In this document: piece by piece, positions 34,029 through 36,351 of the stretch | Numbering within the stretch: position 1 is the first letter of the stretch | How the letters are laid out: every line of letters begins with the position of its first letter | NCBI GenBank assembly: GCA_036000645.1 | Contig: DASYVA010000017.1 | Coordinates: 1 to 36,351, forward strand | DNA length: 36,351 bases | DNA from: Candidatus Methylomirabilis sp. | GTDB taxonomy: Bacteria; Methylomirabilota; Methylomirabilia; Methylomirabilales; JACPAU01 | Reading direction: 5' to 3' | The notes under the pieces: generated by a model | What the model was told of the DNA's origin: nothing | Seen by the model: the letters and a program-made list of their open reading frames with translations, nothing else | Databases searched by the model: none | Translations under genes and position numbers: made by a program

Positions 34029-34057
34029 TTGCCAAGCCGGGCCCCTTTGGCTATAGT
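34029..34057 (+). promoter_or_regulatory. Promoter of the DUF4390-ntrY operon
   Basis: TTGCCA at 34029-34034, a 17-base spacer and TATAGT at 34052-34057, placed 15 bases after lpxC. The leader of about 95 bases contains an 8-bp stem (34077-34084 with 34129-34136) around further GC-rich pairing, without a T-run. Confidence 0.8.
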
Positions 34058-34158
34058 GAGGGCGGCGGTGTGCCCCGGGCCGCCGCGCGGTACGCCGGGG
34101 GGGACCCGGGCAGCCCGGCCCGCGACAGGGCGGCCCCCTTCGGAAGAGGCGCTGGCGG

Positions 34159-34740
34159 TTGCGGCTCCGACTCCCCGCACTTCTCCTCTGCTGCTGGCTC
34201 GTCTCCCTCCTCGCCCCCTGGCCGTCGGCCCAGGCGGCCGGCGCCCGCATCACGGATATCATCGTCACCCAGGCCTCGGAGCAGCTCGTGGTCTTCGCCA
34301 CCCTCGAGGAGGCCTTCACCCCGGAGATCGAGGAGAGCATCGTAAACGGGGTGCCGACCACCTTCACCTACCTGCTGCGCCTGATGCGGCAGCGGGCCTT
34401 CATCCCGGACGCGGAGGTGGCGGCCCTGACGGTGCGGCAGCGGGTGGCCTACGATCTTCTGAAGGACGAGTTCCAGCTTGTGCGCGAGGACGGCCGCCGC
34501 AACAGCACCCGGCTGACCAAATCCTACGGCGAGGTGAAGCGGTGGATGGCGGAGCTTGCCGGGGTGACGGTGGCCTCCCGGAAACTCCTGGAACCGGAGG
34601 AGCGCTACTACGTCCAGGTGAAGGCGGAGATCCGGTCGGTGAGCCTGGTCTTCCCCCTCAACTACCTGCTCTTCTTCGTCTCCTTCTTTAACTTCGACAC
34701 CCCCTGGGCGGCGTCCTCCCTGTTCCGGGTGAGCCGCTGA
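34159..34740 (+). CDS. DUF4390 exported protein
   Basis: 193 residues. N-terminal signal peptide: MRLRLP, then a Leu-rich core and an AQA-like cleavage site at about 25-27. The mature part matches DUF4390 (ITDIIVTQASEQLVVFATLEEAFTPEIEESI begins it; RLTKSYGEVKRWMAELAGV is central). It ends with a hydrophobic, Phe-rich segment (NYLLFFVSFFNFDTPW). The function is unknown. It is frequently found just before ntrY-type kinases, suggesting a periplasmic partner. The TTG 34159 start has AGAGG about 9 bases upstream and is the only one that keeps the signal peptide. Confidence 0.8.
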   Translation: MRLRLPALLLCCWLVSLLAPWPSAQAAGARITDIIVTQASEQLVVFATLEEAFTPEIEESIVNGVPTTFTYLLRLMRQRAFIPDAEVAALTVRQRVAYDLLKDEFQLVREDGRRNSTRLTKSYGEVKRWMAELAGVTVASRKLLEPEERYYVQVKAEIRSVSLVFPLNYLLFFVSFFNFDTPWAASSLFRVSR

Positions 34741-34751
34741 GGAGGGCCGGG

Positions 34752-36351
34752 ATGGATCCCCAGACAGCCCTGCAGGAGAAGCGGCGGCGGCGGACCCGGC
34801 TGATTGTCATGGCTGCCCTGGCGGCGGTGACGGTTCTGACGGCTGTCCAGGTGTTCATCCACCAGCTCTCCGTCCAGAGTCCCATCGCGTCCAATATCCT
34901 CGTCTTCGCCCTGGTGAACGTCAACCTGCTCCTCTTGCTGGTCCTCGTCCTGCTGGTCTTCCGGAGCCTCTTCAAGGTCTACATGGAGCGCCGGAACAAC
35001 CTCCTGGGCGCTCGGTTCCGGACCAAGCTGGTGGTCGCCTTCCTGGCGCTCGCGCTGCTGCCCGCCCTGCTCCTCTTCCTGGTGGCGAGCAACCTCATCA
35101 CGACCAGCGTGGACAGCTGGTTCAATATTCAGGTGGAGACCTCCCTGCAAAACGCGCTGGAGGTGGCCCAGACCTACTACCGGATCACCCAGGACCGGGT
35201 CCTCAACGCCGGGCAACAGTTCGGGCAGGGGGCGGTGGCGGCCGAGCTGCTGCAGGAGGAGAGCCGCGAGGACCTCACGCGGTTGGCCCGGGAGAAGCTG
35301 GTGGAGCACCGGCTGAGCAGCCTGCAGATCTTCGACCGGCGGGGGCGCGAGCTCGCCCGGGTGGAGGAGCCGGGCGGACCCGACGCGGCGCGCCTCACCG
35401 GGACCTCGCGCCTGGTGGAGGAGGCGCTGCAGGGGAAGAGCCAGTCCCTCATCCAGAAGCTGGAGGCGGGGGACCTGATCCGGGGGGTCGTGCCGGTCGT
35501 GGGCCGGGGGCCGGGCGGGCAGATCCTGGGGGCCGTGGCGGTCAGCGCCTATGTCCCCGCCGGGCTGGCGGACAAGGCCGCGGACATCACGGTGGGGATC
35601 AAGGAGTACAAGCAGCTCCGGATGCTCAAGACCCCCATCAAGGGCATCTACATCATGCTCTTCCTGATGGTGACCCTCCTGGTCCTCTTCGCGGCCATCT
35701 GGACCGCCGTGCACATGGCCCGGGGGATCACCGCCCCCATCCAGCAGTTGGCGGAGGCGACGAGGGCGGTGGCCGCCGGGGACCTCACCTACCGGGTCCA
35801 GGTCCAGGCGGACGACGAGATCGGCATCCTGGTGGACTCCTTCAACCGGATGACGGGGGACCTGCTGCGGGGCAAGGCGGAGCTGACGGATGCCAACCTG
35901 GACCTGCAGCGGACCAACGTGGAGCTGGAGCAGCGGCGGGCCTACATGGAACGGGTCCTGGAGAGCGTCGCCGCCGGCGTGCTCTCCCTGGACGCGGCGG
36001 GGGCCGTCAACACCATGAACCCCGCCGCCGCCCGGATCCTGGGTCTGGATCCCCCCGCCGCCCTGGGGCGCCCCTACACCGACTGCTTCCCGGAGGCGGA
36101 GGCGGCCCCGATTCGCCAGCTCATCGAGCGGATGGCGGTGGGGGGGCAGGGGAGCATGGACGAGCAGGTGACGCTCGCCCGCAACGGCCAGGTGGTCACC
36201 CTCGTGGTGAACATCCGCAGCCTGACCGACAAGGCCGGAACCTATCAGGGCATGGTGGTGGTGGTCGACGACATTACCCAGCTCCTCCGGGCCCAGCAGG
36301 CCATGGCCTGGCGGGAGGTGGCCCGGCGGATCGCCCACGAGATCAAGAACC
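34752..36351 (+). CDS. NtrY-like sensor histidine kinase (partial, runs off the window)
   Basis: 533 codons are visible from ATG 34752; the frame is open to the window end. Membrane segments at about 16-38, 49-71 and 92-116, a periplasmic sensor region to about 297, a fourth segment 298-320, then HAMP (321-372), a short coiled coil and PAS (about 395-512). The start of HisKA has the phospho-acceptor His529 in RRIAHEIKN. This order is that of NtrY, which with an NtrC-family regulator controls nitrogen-related or envelope-related genes. The rest of HisKA and the ATPase lie outside. An ntrX-type regulator is expected next. The start lies 11 bases after DUF4390. Confidence 0.93.
   Translation, partial: MDPQTALQEKRRRRTRLIVMAALAAVTVLTAVQVFIHQLSVQSPIASNILVFALVNVNLLLLLVLVLLVFRSLFKVYMERRNNLLGARFRTKLVVAFLALALLPALLLFLVASNLITTSVDSWFNIQVETSLQNALEVAQTYYRITQDRVLNAGQQFGQGAVAAELLQEESREDLTRLAREKLVEHRLSSLQIFDRRGRELARVEEPGGPDAARLTGTSRLVEEALQGKSQSLIQKLEAGDLIRGVVPVVGRGPGGQILGAVAVSAYVPAGLADKAADITVGIKEYKQLRMLKTPIKGIYIMLFLMVTLLVLFAAIWTAVHMARGITAPIQQLAEATRAVAAGDLTYRVQVQADDEIGILVDSFNRMTGDLLRGKAELTDANLDLQRTNVELEQRRAYMERVLESVAAGVLSLDAAGAVNTMNPAAARILGLDPPAALGRPYTDCFPEAEAAPIRQLIERMAVGGQGSMDEQVTLARNGQVVTLVVNIRSLTDKAGTYQGMVVVVDDITQLLRAQQAMAWREVARRIAHEIKN

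Noticed and set aside
34073-34140. Third copy of the his-flanking repeat in the DUF4390 leader
   Set aside because: Only about 12 bases (CGCGACAGGGCGG-like) look alike. No apical hairpin or extended alignment is found.

Overview
A chromosomal housekeeping segment of a high-GC (about 70% by eye) Gram-negative bacterium. All recognised genes run left to right, many with 1-11 bp overlaps. LpxC (lipid A), LepB, a family-B DNA polymerase, zinc-type L31, short-form HisG and an NtrY-type kinase are present. There are no phage, transposase or CRISPR genes. The gene content would suit a candidate-phylum lineage such as Methylomirabilota/Rokubacteria or a deltaproteobacterial relative. That placement is inference and weak.

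Layout. (1) 1-5896: lepB-hemW, then a CIRCE-controlled heat-shock operon hrcA-grpE-dnaJ-prmA. dnaK is absent between grpE and dnaJ, and grpE carries an in-frame TAA at codon 5. (2) 6005-10943: a receiver-histidine kinase protein, a stand-alone 5'-3' exonuclease (the N-terminal part of Pol I), a family-B DNA polymerase and coaE, tightly overlapped. (3) 10940-16264: rho with its own strong promoter, a long C-rich leader and a Rho-independent terminator, then rpmE-prfA-prmC-murA behind a second promoter. (4) 16260-23562: histidine biosynthesis, hisG-hisD-hisC-hisB-hisH-hisA-hisF-hisIE, plus a HIT protein. hisGDC is bracketed by two inverted copies of a structured intergenic repeat of about 235 bp; the core is about 93% identical and its differences preserve base pairing. 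(5) 23579-32842: an expanded macromolecular-synthesis operon, rpsU-yqeY-cvpA-mutS2-dnaG-rpoD-tRNA(CAT)-zinc-ribbon protein-RNase H-DciA/DUF721. It starts with a leader that can form two mutually exclusive hairpins. (6) 32843-36351: lpxC behind an AT-rich island, then a promoter serving a DUF4390 protein and an NtrY-like kinase truncated by the window end.

How the genes work together. Protein folding and ribosome modification (HrcA, GrpE, DnaJ, PrmA), transcription and translation termination (Rho, RF1 with its methylase PrmC), replication and repair (exonuclease, PolB, DnaG, DciA, RNase H, MutS2), the major sigma factor and most of histidine synthesis are encoded together. HisZ, histidinol-phosphatase and DnaK must be supplied from elsewhere.

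Most worth following: the inverted, covarying repeat pair around hisGDC; the FEN-PolB module that looks like a rebuilt polA locus; the rpsU leader switch; and the interrupted grpE.
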